This document shows positions 8,612 to 17,500 of a stretch of DNA of 64,000 nt, in pieces. The notes under the pieces are model-generated. The model had not been told where the DNA came from and did not search any database. It saw nothing but the letters and a program-made list of their open reading frames with translations. This DNA comes from Palsa-892 sp963751615. GTDB taxonomy: Bacteria > Pseudomonadota > Alphaproteobacteria > Rhizobiales > Xanthobacteraceae. The stretch spans positions 1,550,001 through 1,614,000 of the forward strand of contig CAVVVG010000005.1 of the NCBI GenBank assembly GCA_963751615.1. The letters are read 5' to 3'. A program made the translations under genes and the position numbers. Each line of letters opens with the position of its first letter. The stretch's first letter is position 1.

Positions 8612-10455
8612 TGCTTGACCCCGACTTTCTCAGCTCGCTCTTTATCGTACCACCAGATCTCGGGGAAGCCGTAAGAATAGGCCGGCAGTTTTTCCGGCTT
8701 TCCGAAACGGTCCCAGCGCGCGGTGCGCGCGTAATCAATTGTCCACATCGGAACAACATATTGGTTCCACAATAATACGCGGTCGAGCGCGCGCGTCGCG
8801 GCGATCAGCTCATCGCGATCCTTGGCGAAGATCACGCGTTCGATCAGCGCATCAACAGCCAGGTTTTTGATGCCACCATAGTTGCGCGAACCTTCGCGAT
8901 CCGCCGCCTCCGAGCCGAAATAGTCACGCTGTTCATTTCCAGGCGAGAGCGATTGACCCCAGCCGCTAACAATGACGTCGTAATCGCGGCTGCGAATGCG
9001 GTTAATATATTGCGAACTGTCAACGACACGCGACGTCACGTCGATGCCGAGCCGCTCGAGCGCGGGTTTGTAGAAAAGCACCACGCGTTCCATTGCGGGA
9101 CTGTTCAGCAGAATGTCAAACTGGAATCGCTCATTCGTTTTGGCATTTACGAGTTTTCCGTCGCGAATTTCATAGCCTGCCGTTTTCAGTAGTCGCAGTG
9201 CCTCGCGTAGGTTCGCGCGGCGCGTATCCTCGCTGCCTGTCGAAGGCGTTTGATAGGGCGTTGTGAAAACCTCTGGCGGCACTTTATCGCGTACGGTTTC
9301 GAGAATTTCGAGTTCCTTGCCGCTCGGCAATCCGGAAGACGCAAGTTCCGTTCCGCTGAAATAACTATTGATGCGTTTGTACTGGCCGAAAAACAGCGTC
9401 TTGTTCATTTCCTCGAAATCTAGCGCGTAAGTAAGGGCGAGGCGCAGCCGCGCGTCCTTAAACTTGTCGCGGCGCAAGTTGAAAACAAATGCTTGCATCA
9501 CGCCGCGCGCGCGCTCCGAGAAAGTTTCCAAAATCACTTTATTCTCGCGGCGGGCTGGGAAGTCGTAGGCTGTCGCCCAATTCTTCGCCGAATTTTCCAC
9601 GCGGAAATCGTATTGATCAGCTTTGAAGGCTTCGAGTTCGATCGTGTCGTCGCGATAGTATTCGTAGCGCAGTTCCGCGAAATTATCGCGGCCGATGTTG
9701 ACCGGAAGAGTCTTGCCCCAATAATCTGGTGCACGCTCGTAGCTGATCGTGCGCCCGGCGATAAAATTCTTTATTCTATAGGCACCATTGCCGAGCGGAG
9801 GTTCGAGCGTACCTGCCGAAATCTCGCGCTGTTTTCCGGATGCGTCTTTTCCCGTCCACCAGTGCTTCGGCAGAACATTGATCTGCCCGACGATCTGCGG
9901 AAGTTCGCGGTTGCCAGGACTATCGAAAGTGAAAGTGACATCGCGCTCGCCGGTTATCTCCGCTTTCATGACGTGTCGATAATAGAAGGCCTGGTTCGGA
10001 TTCAGTTTTTTTAGTTGCTCGAAAGTCCAGACTACGTCTTCCGGCGTCACGGGCTTTCCGTCGTGCCATTTTGCTTCGCGGCGAAGTCGATAGGTGACAG
10101 ACGAGAAATCCGTGGGATATTTGACGCCTTCGGCAAGTAAACCGTATTCAGTCGACACCTCATCCATGGCGGGCACCATCAGGGTGTTGTAAATAAGCGT
10201 GATGCCTGCAGCTGGCGTGCCTCGAGGGATCACGAAATTGAAGCTGTCGAAAGTACCATCCTGTGACAGGCGCAGCAGTCCGCCCTTCGGTGCGTCCGGG
10301 TTAACGTAGTCGAAGCGATTGAAGTCTGCGGGATATTTCGGCGTGCCGAGCAGCGAAAGCCCATGCCGCCAATCCTGTGCATTAACCGGAAGTGCAGCGC
10401 TGATGAGCAAAAATATCGCGCCTACCGCAACCGCAAAAATCATTGATAATTTCAA
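8608..10455 (-). CDS. yejA: YejA-like extracellular solute-binding protein (family 5), copy 1
   Basis: A 615-residue binding protein, first gene of the operon yejA-yejA'-yejB-yejE-yejF-ghrA. It has a standard Sec signal (MKLSMIFAVAVGAIFLLISA, cleavage likely after PVNA) in contrast to the twin-arginine form of copy 2. Family features include WHDGKPVTPEDVVWTFEQLK and a DARLRLALTYALDFE segment. The 112 bases upstream (10456-10567), between it and the 3' end of the cytochrome gene on the same strand, must hold the operon promoter unless transcription comes through from cytochrome c. The encoded protein collects peptides in the periplasm. Confidence 0.9.
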   Translation of the reverse strand: MKLSMIFAVAVGAIFLLISAALPVNAQDWRHGLSLLGTPKYPADFNRFDYVNPDAPKGGLLRLSQDGTFDSFNFVIPRGTPAAGITLIYNTLMVPAMDEVSTEYGLLAEGVKYPTDFSSVTYRLRREAKWHDGKPVTPEDVVWTFEQLKKLNPNQAFYYRHVMKAEITGERDVTFTFDSPGNRELPQIVGQINVLPKHWWTGKDASGKQREISAGTLEPPLGNGAYRIKNFIAGRTISYERAPDYWGKTLPVNIGRDNFAELRYEYYRDDTIELEAFKADQYDFRVENSAKNWATAYDFPARRENKVILETFSERARGVMQAFVFNLRRDKFKDARLRLALTYALDFEEMNKTLFFGQYKRINSYFSGTELASSGLPSGKELEILETVRDKVPPEVFTTPYQTPSTGSEDTRRANLREALRLLKTAGYEIRDGKLVNAKTNERFQFDILLNSPAMERVVLFYKPALERLGIDVTSRVVDSSQYINRIRSRDYDVIVSGWGQSLSPGNEQRDYFGSEAADREGSRNYGGIKNLAVDALIERVIFAKDRDELIAATRALDRVLLWNQYVVPMWTIDYARTARWDRFGKPEKLPAYSYGFPEIWWYDKERAEKVGVKQ

Positions 10456-10567
10456 AAGAGAGCTCCGTCTGCGTCGCGGGGTGAGATTTGGCGCAGATTA
10501 TGACGCTTTTCCGTCGCGGCGCCACTTGCCGCACGTGGTTTAACGCCAAAGTGAAGCTGAAAAAAAT

Positions 10568-11164
10568 TTAATGTTTAGGCGCCATATTTTTCTGGTCGCC
10601 ACCTTGCGGCGACGTTGCCTGCGCGGGAGCGGTCGGCAGCGGAGCTGGACTATCGGAAAGAGTGTTCAGATACGCGAGTAGATCGGCGCGTTCGGGTCCC
10701 TTTGTAATTCCCGCGAAGGCCATCGAGGTACCAGGTACCATCGAGCGTGGGCTGACCAAGTAATTGTCCAAGTCCTGGATTGTCCATTTGCCGGGTTTTG
10801 ACTTCATTGCGGCGGTGTACGTGAAGCCTTCGTGCGATGCGCGCTCGCGTCCTACGACGCCATAGAGATTTGGCCCGACCTTGTTCGGACCACCCTTGGT
10901 GAAGTCGTGGCAGGCGAGACATTTCTTCGCAGCGCTCGCGCCCTTTTCGACGCTTGCAGTAGCGAGCAATTGCTCAAGCGGAACTTCCGGCGCGGCTGGA
11001 CCGGCAACGGTGCTCGCGGGCGTTTCAGTAACTGCGATGTCGTAGCCTGGCTTCTCTGGCTTGTGCGGGGAGAACAGGCCACTCGCTGCGATATTCAGAG
11101 CCAGCGTAATCAGCAGCGTGCCGAGCACCGCGCCCAAAATCTTGTTTAGTTCGAAACCGTCCAT
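10568..11164 (-). CDS. cycM: Membrane-anchored cytochrome c (CycM type)
   Basis: A 198-residue protein with one uncleaved N-terminal membrane segment (about residues 8-30), a Pro/Ala-rich linker to about residue 65, then a class I cytochrome c domain. The haem motif is CLACH (C82, C85, H86), and the sixth ligand is probably the Met in PGTSMAFAG. The sequence GPNLYGVVGRERASHEGF is typical of the cytochrome c552/CycM group, which in rhizobia passes electrons from the bc1 complex to the aa3 oxidase. A low-complexity Ala/Pro tail follows. The gene diverges from kdsB across about 150 bases. Confidence 0.9.
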   Translation of the reverse strand: MDGFELNKILGAVLGTLLITLALNIAASGLFSPHKPEKPGYDIAVTETPASTVAGPAAPEVPLEQLLATASVEKGASAAKKCLACHDFTKGGPNKVGPNLYGVVGRERASHEGFTYTAAMKSKPGKWTIQDLDNYLVSPRSMVPGTSMAFAGITKGPERADLLAYLNTLSDSPAPLPTAPAQATSPQGGDQKNMAPKH

Positions 11165-11317
11165 CGCCGACCGCTTTCACAAAGACGGGGAGACGCTTGC
11201 GCGCTCCCCTGCCGGGCTTCGGCCATTTGCTAACGCTTTGCTCCGCCCGATGCAACCCGTATAACTCTCACGCGCGCTGCTACTTTCTGCCACTTCTGGC
11301 GGCGTCTGGACGCTCCG

Positions 11318-12073
11318 ATGGCCCGCTCGCAAAAGCCTTCCAATATTCTCGTGCTGATCCCGGCGCGCATGAACGCGACCCGCCTGCCCGGCAAGCCGCT
11401 CGCCGATATCGGGGGGCTGCCGATGATTGTCCAGGTGATTCGCCGCGCTGAAGCCGCGAAGATCGGGCCCGTTTGGGTCGCGACCGACCATTCGGCCATC
11501 AAACAGGCAGTCGAGCGTTCGGGCGGTAAGGCCGTGATAACTCGTGCCGATCACACTTCGGGTTCGGACCGAATTTTCGAAGCGCTGCGCAAGATCGATC
11601 CAAAGGAAAAAGTAAAAATAGTCGTGAATATACAAGGCGACCTGCCGACGATTGAAGCCGGAGCAATTCGCGCCGCGCTGAAACCACTCAAGGATCGAGA
11701 TGTGGACATCGCGACCATTGCTGCCGTCATCACTGATGAAAATGAGCGGACGAACCCAAACATTGTGAAAGTCATCGGCAGCGAAATTTCAAAGAGTCGT
11801 CTTCGCGCACTTTATTTTACGCGCGCCACCGCTCCGACCGGTGAGGGGCCACTTTATCATCATATCGGTCTTTACGCTTATCGTCGTTCCGCGCTGAAAA
11901 AATTTGTGAAACTCAAACCTTCGTCGCTCGAGATACGGGAAAAACTCGAACAATTACGTGCATTGGAAGCCGGAATGCGTATCGATGTTGCCATCGTTGA
12001 CGCGGTTCCACTCGGCGTTGATACTGTCGCAGAATTGGAAAAAGCGCGCGCAATTTTGCGCGCGCCGCGCTGA
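11318..12073 (+). CDS. kdsB: 3-deoxy-manno-octulosonate cytidylyltransferase
   Basis: A 251-residue enzyme that joins CTP and Kdo to give CMP-Kdo, the activated sugar for the inner core of lipopolysaccharide. The N-terminal nucleotide motif IPARMNATRLPGKPLADI, the TRADHTSGSDRI segment, and NIQGDLPTI follow the KdsB pattern, and the length is normal. It is a cytoplasmic, soluble protein. The gene is followed 17 bases later by pheA on the same strand, a pairing seen in other Hyphomicrobiales. The organism therefore makes an outer membrane with Kdo-containing lipopolysaccharide. Confidence 0.95.
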   Translation: MARSQKPSNILVLIPARMNATRLPGKPLADIGGLPMIVQVIRRAEAAKIGPVWVATDHSAIKQAVERSGGKAVITRADHTSGSDRIFEALRKIDPKEKVKIVVNIQGDLPTIEAGAIRAALKPLKDRDVDIATIAAVITDENERTNPNIVKVIGSEISKSRLRALYFTRATAPTGEGPLYHHIGLYAYRRSALKKFVKLKPSSLEIREKLEQLRALEAGMRIDVAIVDAVPLGVDTVAELEKARAILRAPR

Positions 12074-12090
12074 TCCTCGCTGGAAATATC

Positions 12091-12951
12091 ATGGCAAAAA
12101 ACAAGACCATTGTGTTCCAGGGCGAACCAGGCGCCAACTCGCACATCGCCGCGCGCGAAGCCTATCCGGATCATGAGCCAATGCCGTGCGCCACTTTCGA
12201 GGACGCCTTTGCGGCGGTCTCCGGACGTGAGGCAGATCTCGCCATGATCCCGATCGAGAATTCGGTCGCAGGTCGTGTTGCCGACATTCATCATCTAATG
12301 CCGACCTCGGGGCTCAACATCGTCGCCGAATATTTTCTGCCGATCAGTCATCAGTTACTTGGCGTCAAGGGCGCGAAGCTCGAGGACCTAAAAACGGTGC
12401 AGAGCCATGTAATGGCGCTTGGCCAGTGCCGCAAGATCATTCAGAAATTGAAGCTAAAGCCCGTCATCGGCGCCGATACCGCGGGCTCAGCGCGCCAGAT
12501 CGCTGAGGTGGGCGATAAATCGCGCGCGGCCATTGCCTCGTCGCTGGCGGGCGAGATTTATGGCCTTGTCAATTTTGCGAAGGATGTGGAAGACGAGGCG
12601 CACAACACGACGCGCTTCATCGTGCTGTCGTGTGAGCCCAAGTGGGCGCCGAAAAGCGACGGTCTGACAGTCACGACCTTTGTTTTCCGCGTACGCAATT
12701 TGCCGGCGGCTCTTTACAAGGCGCTCGGTGGCTTCGCGACCAACGGCGTCAACATGACGAAGCTCGAATCCTATCAACTCGAGGGGAATTTCTTTGCGAC
12801 ACAGTTCTACGCCGATGTCGAGGGGCACCCCGAAGATAAGCTGGTCAAGCTTGCGTTTGAGGAGCTTTCCTTCTTTTCAAAGGAAATGAAAATCCTCGGC
12901 GTTTATCCAGCGCATCCCTATCGGATTAAGACCGCCGAGAAAAAAGACTAA
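12091..12951 (+). CDS. pheA: Prephenate dehydratase
   Basis: A 286-residue monofunctional prephenate dehydratase of phenylalanine synthesis. It starts with VFQGEPGANSHIAAREAYP, contains the PIENSVAGRVADIHHL substrate loop, and NTTRFIVL near residue 170. The C-terminal ACT domain (VFRVRNLPAALYKALGGF, then LESYQLEGNFFATQFYADV) should bind phenylalanine for feedback inhibition. No chorismate mutase domain is present, as usual in alphaproteobacteria. The gene follows kdsB closely and its stop overlaps the convergent nudC stop by 3 bases. Confidence 0.95.
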   Translation: MAKNKTIVFQGEPGANSHIAAREAYPDHEPMPCATFEDAFAAVSGREADLAMIPIENSVAGRVADIHHLMPTSGLNIVAEYFLPISHQLLGVKGAKLEDLKTVQSHVMALGQCRKIIQKLKLKPVIGADTAGSARQIAEVGDKSRAAIASSLAGEIYGLVNFAKDVEDEAHNTTRFIVLSCEPKWAPKSDGLTVTTFVFRVRNLPAALYKALGGFATNGVNMTKLESYQLEGNFFATQFYADVEGHPEDKLVKLAFEELSFFSKEMKILGVYPAHPYRIKTAEKKD

Positions 12952-13901
12952 CGTACGAAAACGTTCTCGCCGCGCTCGACGAATTCGCGGATGAGATGGT
13001 GAGCAATGGCGATCGGCGGCGGCACGAAAATCCGCTCGGGATGCTGGCCGCGTAGCATCAGCGAAACTTCCTCGCGTGATACCCAGCGTCCGCCTTCCAG
13101 TTCGTTCCTATCGAGATGAAGGTCGGTCGTTTGCGCTTGCACGTGAAAGCCGATCATCACCGACATTGGAAACGGCCAGGGTTGCGAAGCAAAATAAGTG
13201 ACGCGGCCAGTCTTGATTCCTGCTTCCTCGAACATTTCCCGTTGGACTGCTTCTTCGAAACTTTCGCCTGGTTCGACAAAGCCCGCGAGACACGACCACA
13301 TGCCCGGGGGAAAGCGCGATTGCCGCCCGAGGAGACAGCGGTTGTTTTCAACTGCGAGCATGATGACGCAGGGATCCGTGCGCGGGAAATGATGTGCTCC
13401 ACAGCTCGCGCAATCGCGCCGCCAGCCTGCTTCCGTACTTTTTGTTTCGGCGCCGCATTTCGCGCAGAAGCGATGGGTCGTGTGCCAGGTGAGTAGCGCC
13501 TTCGCGGCGGCGAGCGGCGGCAGATGATCATTCGCGATGCCCTGTACCGCGATCGAGCGCAAATCGATCGCAAGAAAATCGCCACGTTCTTTCGCCTTTT
13601 CCGCCGCTTCACGTGACAGCGAAATCGCTGTGCGCGCGGCTTTGCCTGCTAGCCCGACGAGAGCGCTGTCGATAGGTATGCCTAGTCCGCGTACTTCAGC
13701 GAGTGTCAGTAATGGATCGAGCTTATCGCCGCGCTGCGCGAGCAAAACGATTTCACCGCTTAGCGCGTATACGCCGGCGCCGGGTTCGTGTTGCGCGGTC
13801 TGAATAAATGCTGCATCGCTGCGTTTCTCTGAAACGCGATCGAGCGTCGAGCCGACATAGCCGAGCAATGAAAGGGAATCGGGAAGAAAACGATTGGACA
13901 T
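12948..13901 (-). CDS. nudC: NAD(+) diphosphatase / RNA decapping enzyme NudC
   Basis: A 317-residue Nudix enzyme that hydrolyses NADH to NMNH and AMP and, in the bacteria studied, removes NAD caps from RNA. A C4 zinc ribbon (CAKCGAE then CASCGA) precedes the Nudix box GFVEPGESFEEAVQREMFEE. The motif SQPWPFPMSVMIGF after it is diagnostic for the NADH pyrophosphatase group. An open frame extends to 13955, but the Met at 13901 (MSNRFLPDSLSLLG) gives the usual length. It lies just downstream of the HIT gene on the same strand and ends in TAG. Confidence 0.92.
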   Translation of the reverse strand: MSNRFLPDSLSLLGYVGSTLDRVSEKRSDAAFIQTAQHEPGAGVYALSGEIVLLAQRGDKLDPLLTLAEVRGLGIPIDSALVGLAGKAARTAISLSREAAEKAKERGDFLAIDLRSIAVQGIANDHLPPLAAAKALLTWHTTHRFCAKCGAETKSTEAGWRRDCASCGAHHFPRTDPCVIMLAVENNRCLLGRQSRFPPGMWSCLAGFVEPGESFEEAVQREMFEEAGIKTGRVTYFASQPWPFPMSVMIGFHVQAQTTDLHLDRNELEGGRWVSREEVSLMLRGQHPERIFVPPPIAIAHHLIREFVERGENVFVR

Positions 13902-13955
13902 TGCGCGCTGCAAACTTTGAAATAGCAAACTCGCATACGCGCGTATGATGTGCAA

Positions 13956-14369
13956 CTAAACGAAGCCGAGCGCTTGCCTGAGTTTTGCAATTAGATCTTC
14001 ACGAGCTTTCACTTGATACGGGACGCGTGCGCCCTTTCCCCAGACGGGAGCCGGCCACGCCGCGTCGTTCTTGAAGCGTGCGATCACATGAATGTGGAGC
14101 TGGCGCACCTGATTTCCGAGCGCAGCGACATTCAGTTTGTAGCACTCCGTGATGCTTTTCAGTGCGCGAGCTGCTTTTGTGACCTCCTCCATCAGTAGCG
14201 CTCGTTCGTCCGTTGTGAGATCGATGATTTCCACAAGTTCCCGGCGCCGGGGAACAAGCACCAGCCAGGGAAAGCGGGAGTCATCGAGCAGACATACCTC
14301 GCACAACATGAGCCTGCCGATTGCGGCGGAGTCGGCTTTAAGTTGCTTGTCGAGAACGAAATCGGTCAT
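13956..14369 (-). CDS. HIT-family nucleotide hydrolase/transferase
   Basis: A 137-residue protein with the histidine triad QLHIHVIAR near residue 93, the catalytic motif of HIT hydrolases that act on nucleoside phosphoramidates or dinucleotides. The N-terminal part (LMLCEVCLLDDSRFPWLVLVPRR) matches the fold's first strands. The substrate cannot be told from sequence. It precedes nudC on the same strand with at most a short gap, and both act on nucleotide derivatives, so a shared clean-up role is plausible. The start is ATG at 14369, divergent from the SRP RNA gene. Confidence 0.88.
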   Translation of the reverse strand: MTDFVLDKQLKADSAAIGRLMLCEVCLLDDSRFPWLVLVPRRRELVEIIDLTTDERALLMEEVTKAARALKSITECYKLNVAALGNQVRQLHIHVIARFKNDAAWPAPVWGKGARVPYQVKAREDLIAKLRQALGFV

Positions 14370-14409
14370 GTCGTTACGATCCTACCTCATCATAGGCTTT
14401 GTAACTCGC

Positions 14410-14438
14410 TTGCCTTCGTCCGCCCAAGGTCCGATATA
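14410..14438 (+). promoter_or_regulatory. Promoter of the SRP RNA gene
   Basis: TTGCCT (14410-14415) and GATATA (14433-14438) are separated by 17 bases and lie just before the 5' end of the SRP RNA. The spacing fits a housekeeping sigma-70 promoter; the alternative -10 TATAAA (14435-14440) overlaps it. Confidence 0.5.
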
Positions 14439-14442
14439 AAGG

Positions 14443-14541
14443 AGGGAGGTTGGCGGTGGACGAGCCACTCGCCAACCGGGTCAGGTCCGGAAGGAAGCAG
14501 CCCTAACGAGCGCGGTTCGGGTCGCTCGTCAGCCTCCCACC
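14443..14541 (+). ncRNA. ffs: Signal recognition particle RNA (4.5S, bacterial small type)
   Basis: The RNA folds as one long hairpin: GGGAGG at 14444-14449 pairs with CCTCCC at 14533-14538, and inner arms (GGCGGTGGACGAG.. and ..CGAGCG..) continue the stem. The conserved apical part GGTCAGGTCCGGAAGGAAGC (14479-14498) contains the GGAA tetraloop and the asymmetric loop bound by Ffh. With Ffh the RNA targets nascent membrane proteins to the translocon. It sits directly upstream of dnaX, as in many bacteria. The exact ends are estimated from base pairing. Confidence 0.95.
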
Positions 14542-14604
14542 TTTTGTTCATGATTGAGCACGATTCTAGTGGCCGGAAGCTATGACGAGAGCGAGCGTAT
14601 AGCC

Positions 14605-16407
14605 GTGAACGAAGCGCCGGGGCGAAACGTTAAAGCTGAGCCTATAGCGCTTGCTGCTTCAGGCGCGGGCGTGGGTTATCGCGTCCTGGCGCGCAAATAT
14701 CGCCCTTCGACCTTCGAAGATTTGATCGGCCAGGAAGCAATGGTGAAAACGCTCACCAATGCTTTCGAAAGTGGCCGTATCGCGCAGGCCTATATTTTTA
14801 CTGGCGTGCGCGGCGTCGGTAAGACAACGACCGCGCGCATTCTTGCCCGCGCGCTGAATTATGAGCCGCCCGAAGGCGACGGCGGGCCGACGCTTCACAT
14901 GCCGGTTTTCGGCAAGCACTGCGAAGCGATTATGGAAAGCCGTCATGTCGATGTGCTGGAGATGGACGCGGCCTCGCACACGGGCATCGACGACGTACGT
15001 GAAATCCTCGACGGCGTGCGCTACGCGCCAGTGCTCGCACGCTATAAGGTTTACATTATCGACGAAGTGCACATGCTTTCTGACAAGGCTTTCAATGCAT
15101 TTCTGAAGACGCTCGAAGAGCCTCCACCGCATGTGAAATTCATTTTTGCAACTACTGAAATCCGCAAGGTGCCGGTAACGGTGCTCTCGCGCTGTCAGCG
15201 CTTCGATTTGCGCCGCGTCGATGCCGGCCTGCTTACGCAGCACCTTACCTCGATCTGTGACAAGGAAAAAGTCAAAGCTGAGCCAGAGGCGCTCGCCATG
15301 ATCTCCCGTGCAGCGGAAGGTTCGGTGCGCGATGCGCTTTCGATCCTCGATCAATCGATCGCACATGGCGAGGCGAAGATTACTGCTGAAGATGTCCGCG
15401 CGATGCTGGGCCTCGCCGACCGCACGCGGATCATCGATCTGTTCGAGGCGTTGATGAAGGGTGATATCGCGGCGGCACTTTCCGAGTTCCGTGCGCAATA
15501 TGACAAGGGCGCCGATCCTGCCATCATCATGGCTGATCTTGCCGAATTCACGCATCTCGTGACGCGCTTTAAAATCGTTCCCGCGTCAGCTGACGATCGG
15601 AGCCTAGTGGAAGTAGAGCGTAAGCGTGGGCGGAAATTCGCGGACAAGCTATCAGTCCGCGTGCTTTCGCGCGCTTGGCAGATTTTGACCAAGGGATATT
15701 CCGAGGTGCAGATGGCGGGTAAACCGGCGCAGGCGGCCGAAATGGTGCTCGTGCGCCTCGCCTATGCGGCTGATCTCCCGACACTCGATGAGGCTCTTCG
15801 TTCGCTCAAAGATGGCTCTGGTGCGATAGGCTCCGGCGTGCCGAGCAAAAAAGATGCTGGTACTCCGAATTCGTCGTCTCATTTGTCCGTCGCTGCCGAA
15901 GGTGGTGCTCGCTCACGCCCGGCGACACAGATCGAACCAGCGAATGAGACAATCGCTTCCGTCGGTCCCCATCTTGCGTCGCTGGAAGATATCGCGGCAC
16001 TCGCAGTTGTTCAGCGTGATCTCAAAGTGAAACACGCCATCGAAAATCAGGTGAGACTCGTACGGATCCAGGAAGGCCGGCTGGAAATAGCCCTTGTCGA
16101 GGGCGCACCCTCCGGGCTCGCGGGTGAATTAACGAGCAAGCTCACTGACTGGACCGGCCGGCGCTGGTTCGTAGCGATCTCGGATCAAAAGGGCACACCG
16201 ACGATCGCCGAATCCGCCGCCGCTAAAAAGCTGGCGAAGGTCCAAGATGTGCGTTCCGATCCGCTTGTAGCAGCTGTGCTATCGCGTTTTCCAGGCGCCG
16301 AGATCGTGGACGTGCGTCAGCCGCCGGCTAATATGGACATGCAACCATTAGATACCGGCAACGTGCCCAATTCCGATTCTGAATTCTACGATCGTGGAGA
16401 GACTTAA
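14605..16407 (+). CDS. dnaX: DNA polymerase III subunits gamma and tau
   Basis: About 600 residues; the clamp-loader ATPase of the replicative polymerase. Visible are YRVLARKYRPSTFEDLIGQE, the Walker A GVRGVGKTTTAR, the sensor/arginine region LSRCQRFDLRRV and DEVHMLSDKAFNAFLKTLEE (DExH-type Walker B). The zinc-binding cysteines found in enterobacterial DnaX are largely missing, as is usual in alphaproteobacteria. The start is uncertain: the frame is open from TTG 14554; GTG 14605, preceded by GAGAGCGAG, gives an N-terminus of typical length. A Gly/Ser-rich linker (about residues 410-460) separates the ATPase part from a tau-like C-terminus. ybaB overlaps its stop by one base. Confidence 0.93.
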   Translation: MNEAPGRNVKAEPIALAASGAGVGYRVLARKYRPSTFEDLIGQEAMVKTLTNAFESGRIAQAYIFTGVRGVGKTTTARILARALNYEPPEGDGGPTLHMPVFGKHCEAIMESRHVDVLEMDAASHTGIDDVREILDGVRYAPVLARYKVYIIDEVHMLSDKAFNAFLKTLEEPPPHVKFIFATTEIRKVPVTVLSRCQRFDLRRVDAGLLTQHLTSICDKEKVKAEPEALAMISRAAEGSVRDALSILDQSIAHGEAKITAEDVRAMLGLADRTRIIDLFEALMKGDIAAALSEFRAQYDKGADPAIIMADLAEFTHLVTRFKIVPASADDRSLVEVERKRGRKFADKLSVRVLSRAWQILTKGYSEVQMAGKPAQAAEMVLVRLAYAADLPTLDEALRSLKDGSGAIGSGVPSKKDAGTPNSSSHLSVAAEGGARSRPATQIEPANETIASVGPHLASLEDIAALAVVQRDLKVKHAIENQVRLVRIQEGRLEIALVEGAPSGLAGELTSKLTDWTGRRWFVAISDQKGTPTIAESAAAKKLAKVQDVRSDPLVAAVLSRFPGAEIVDVRQPPANMDMQPLDTGNVPNSDSEFYDRGET

Positions 16408-16727
16408 TGCGCGACTTGATGGGCGTGATGGGTAAAATGAAAGAACTGCAAGAGCGCATGCAGAATATGCAGGCCGAACTGGAGAAGCACGAAGTCACCG
16501 GCGTCTCTGGCGGCGGGATGGTTTCCATCACTCTCACCGCCAAGGGTGGAATGAAAAAAGTCATCATCGATCCTAGCCTTCTGAAGCCCGATGAAAAGGA
16601 AATTCTCGAGGATCTGATCACAGCTGCGCATGCGGAAGCGAAGAGGAAGGTCGACGCATTGATCGAAGAAAAAGCCAAGGAAATGACAGATGGTTTGCCG
16701 ATTCCTCCGGGATTGAAGCTCTTCTGA
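16407..16727 (+). CDS. ybaB: YbaB/EbfC nucleoid-associated protein
   Basis: A 106-residue protein of the YbaB/EbfC family, a small dimeric DNA-binding protein. It has the usual N-terminal helix (MGVMGKMKELQERMQNMQAE), a central sheet (GGGMVSITLTAKGGMKKVII) and a C-terminal helix ending PIPPGLKLF. The ATG shares its first base with the TAA of dnaX, and recR follows 5 bases later; the dnaX-ybaB-recR order is widely conserved and links it to DNA replication and repair. Confidence 0.95.
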   Translation: MRDLMGVMGKMKELQERMQNMQAELEKHEVTGVSGGGMVSITLTAKGGMKKVIIDPSLLKPDEKEILEDLITAAHAEAKRKVDALIEEKAKEMTDGLPIPPGLKLF

Positions 16728-16732
16728 AAAAG

Positions 16733-17338
16733 ATGCGTCGCGCCGTTGCTGGTCCCGAAATTGAGCGGCTAATTCAGTTGCTCGCGCGCCTGCCGGGCCT
16801 TGGACCGCGTTCCGCGCGGCGCGTTGCGCTGCATTTAGTGAAACGGCGCGAGGAGTTGATGGAGCCGCTTTCGGCTGCCATTGCCGACGTCCACTCCAAG
16901 ATCAAGATTTGTAGCGCTTGCGGCAATATTGATACGCGCGACCCTTGTACGGTTTGCATTGATGCGACACGCGACGGATCCATTCTCGTCGTCGTCGAGA
17001 ATGTCGCGGATTTATGGGCGCTGGAACGTGCGGGTGCCGTTGCCGGAAAATACCATGTGCTCGGAGGCACGCTTTCGCCCCTCGACGGCATCGGTCCCGA
17101 TGATTTGAATTTGGCAAGTCTCATGAAACGCGTTGGCAAATCAGCCGTAAAAGAGGTGGTACTCGCGCTCAACGCCACCGTCGATGGCCAGACGACGGCG
17201 CATTACGTCACGGACTTAATGCGCGACACGGGAATTAAGGTAACGAGATTGGCTTACGGGATGCCGGTCGGTGGCGAACTCGATTATCTCGATGAAGGCA
17301 CGCTGTCGGCGGCGATGCGTTCGCGTACACCGTTCTAG
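16733..17338 (+). CDS. recR: Recombination mediator protein RecR
   Basis: A 201-residue DNA-repair protein working with RecF and RecO to load RecA on gapped DNA. It has an N-terminal helix-hairpin-helix (LARLPGLGPRSARRVALHL), a C4 zinc finger (CSACGNIDTRDPCTVC) near residues 57-72, and a Toprim domain (SILVVVENVADLWALE). It terminates with TAG, one of several genes here showing that TAG is read as stop. About 160 bases without a supported gene follow before the convergent ampG-like gene. Confidence 0.95.
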   Translation: MRRAVAGPEIERLIQLLARLPGLGPRSARRVALHLVKRREELMEPLSAAIADVHSKIKICSACGNIDTRDPCTVCIDATRDGSILVVVENVADLWALERAGAVAGKYHVLGGTLSPLDGIGPDDLNLASLMKRVGKSAVKEVVLALNATVDGQTTAHYVTDLMRDTGIKVTRLAYGMPVGGELDYLDEGTLSAAMRSRTPF

Positions 17339-17500
17339 GACAGGGCTTTTGAAGTCGAGAGTTGTATTAACCGCTTATGCTATTCTGGCTGCGACGAACG
17401 CATAGGCGTTGGCCACGAATTCGTCCTTGCCAATATCGCGATCTTTGGCCCCCAAAGTGGAGCCGACGAAATGGAAAATCTTCCCGAAAGGCGCCGAGAT

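Noticed and set aside
14659..15555. 298-residue minus-strand ORF
   Set aside because: Lies wholly within dnaX on the opposite strand; composition is that of a shadow frame.
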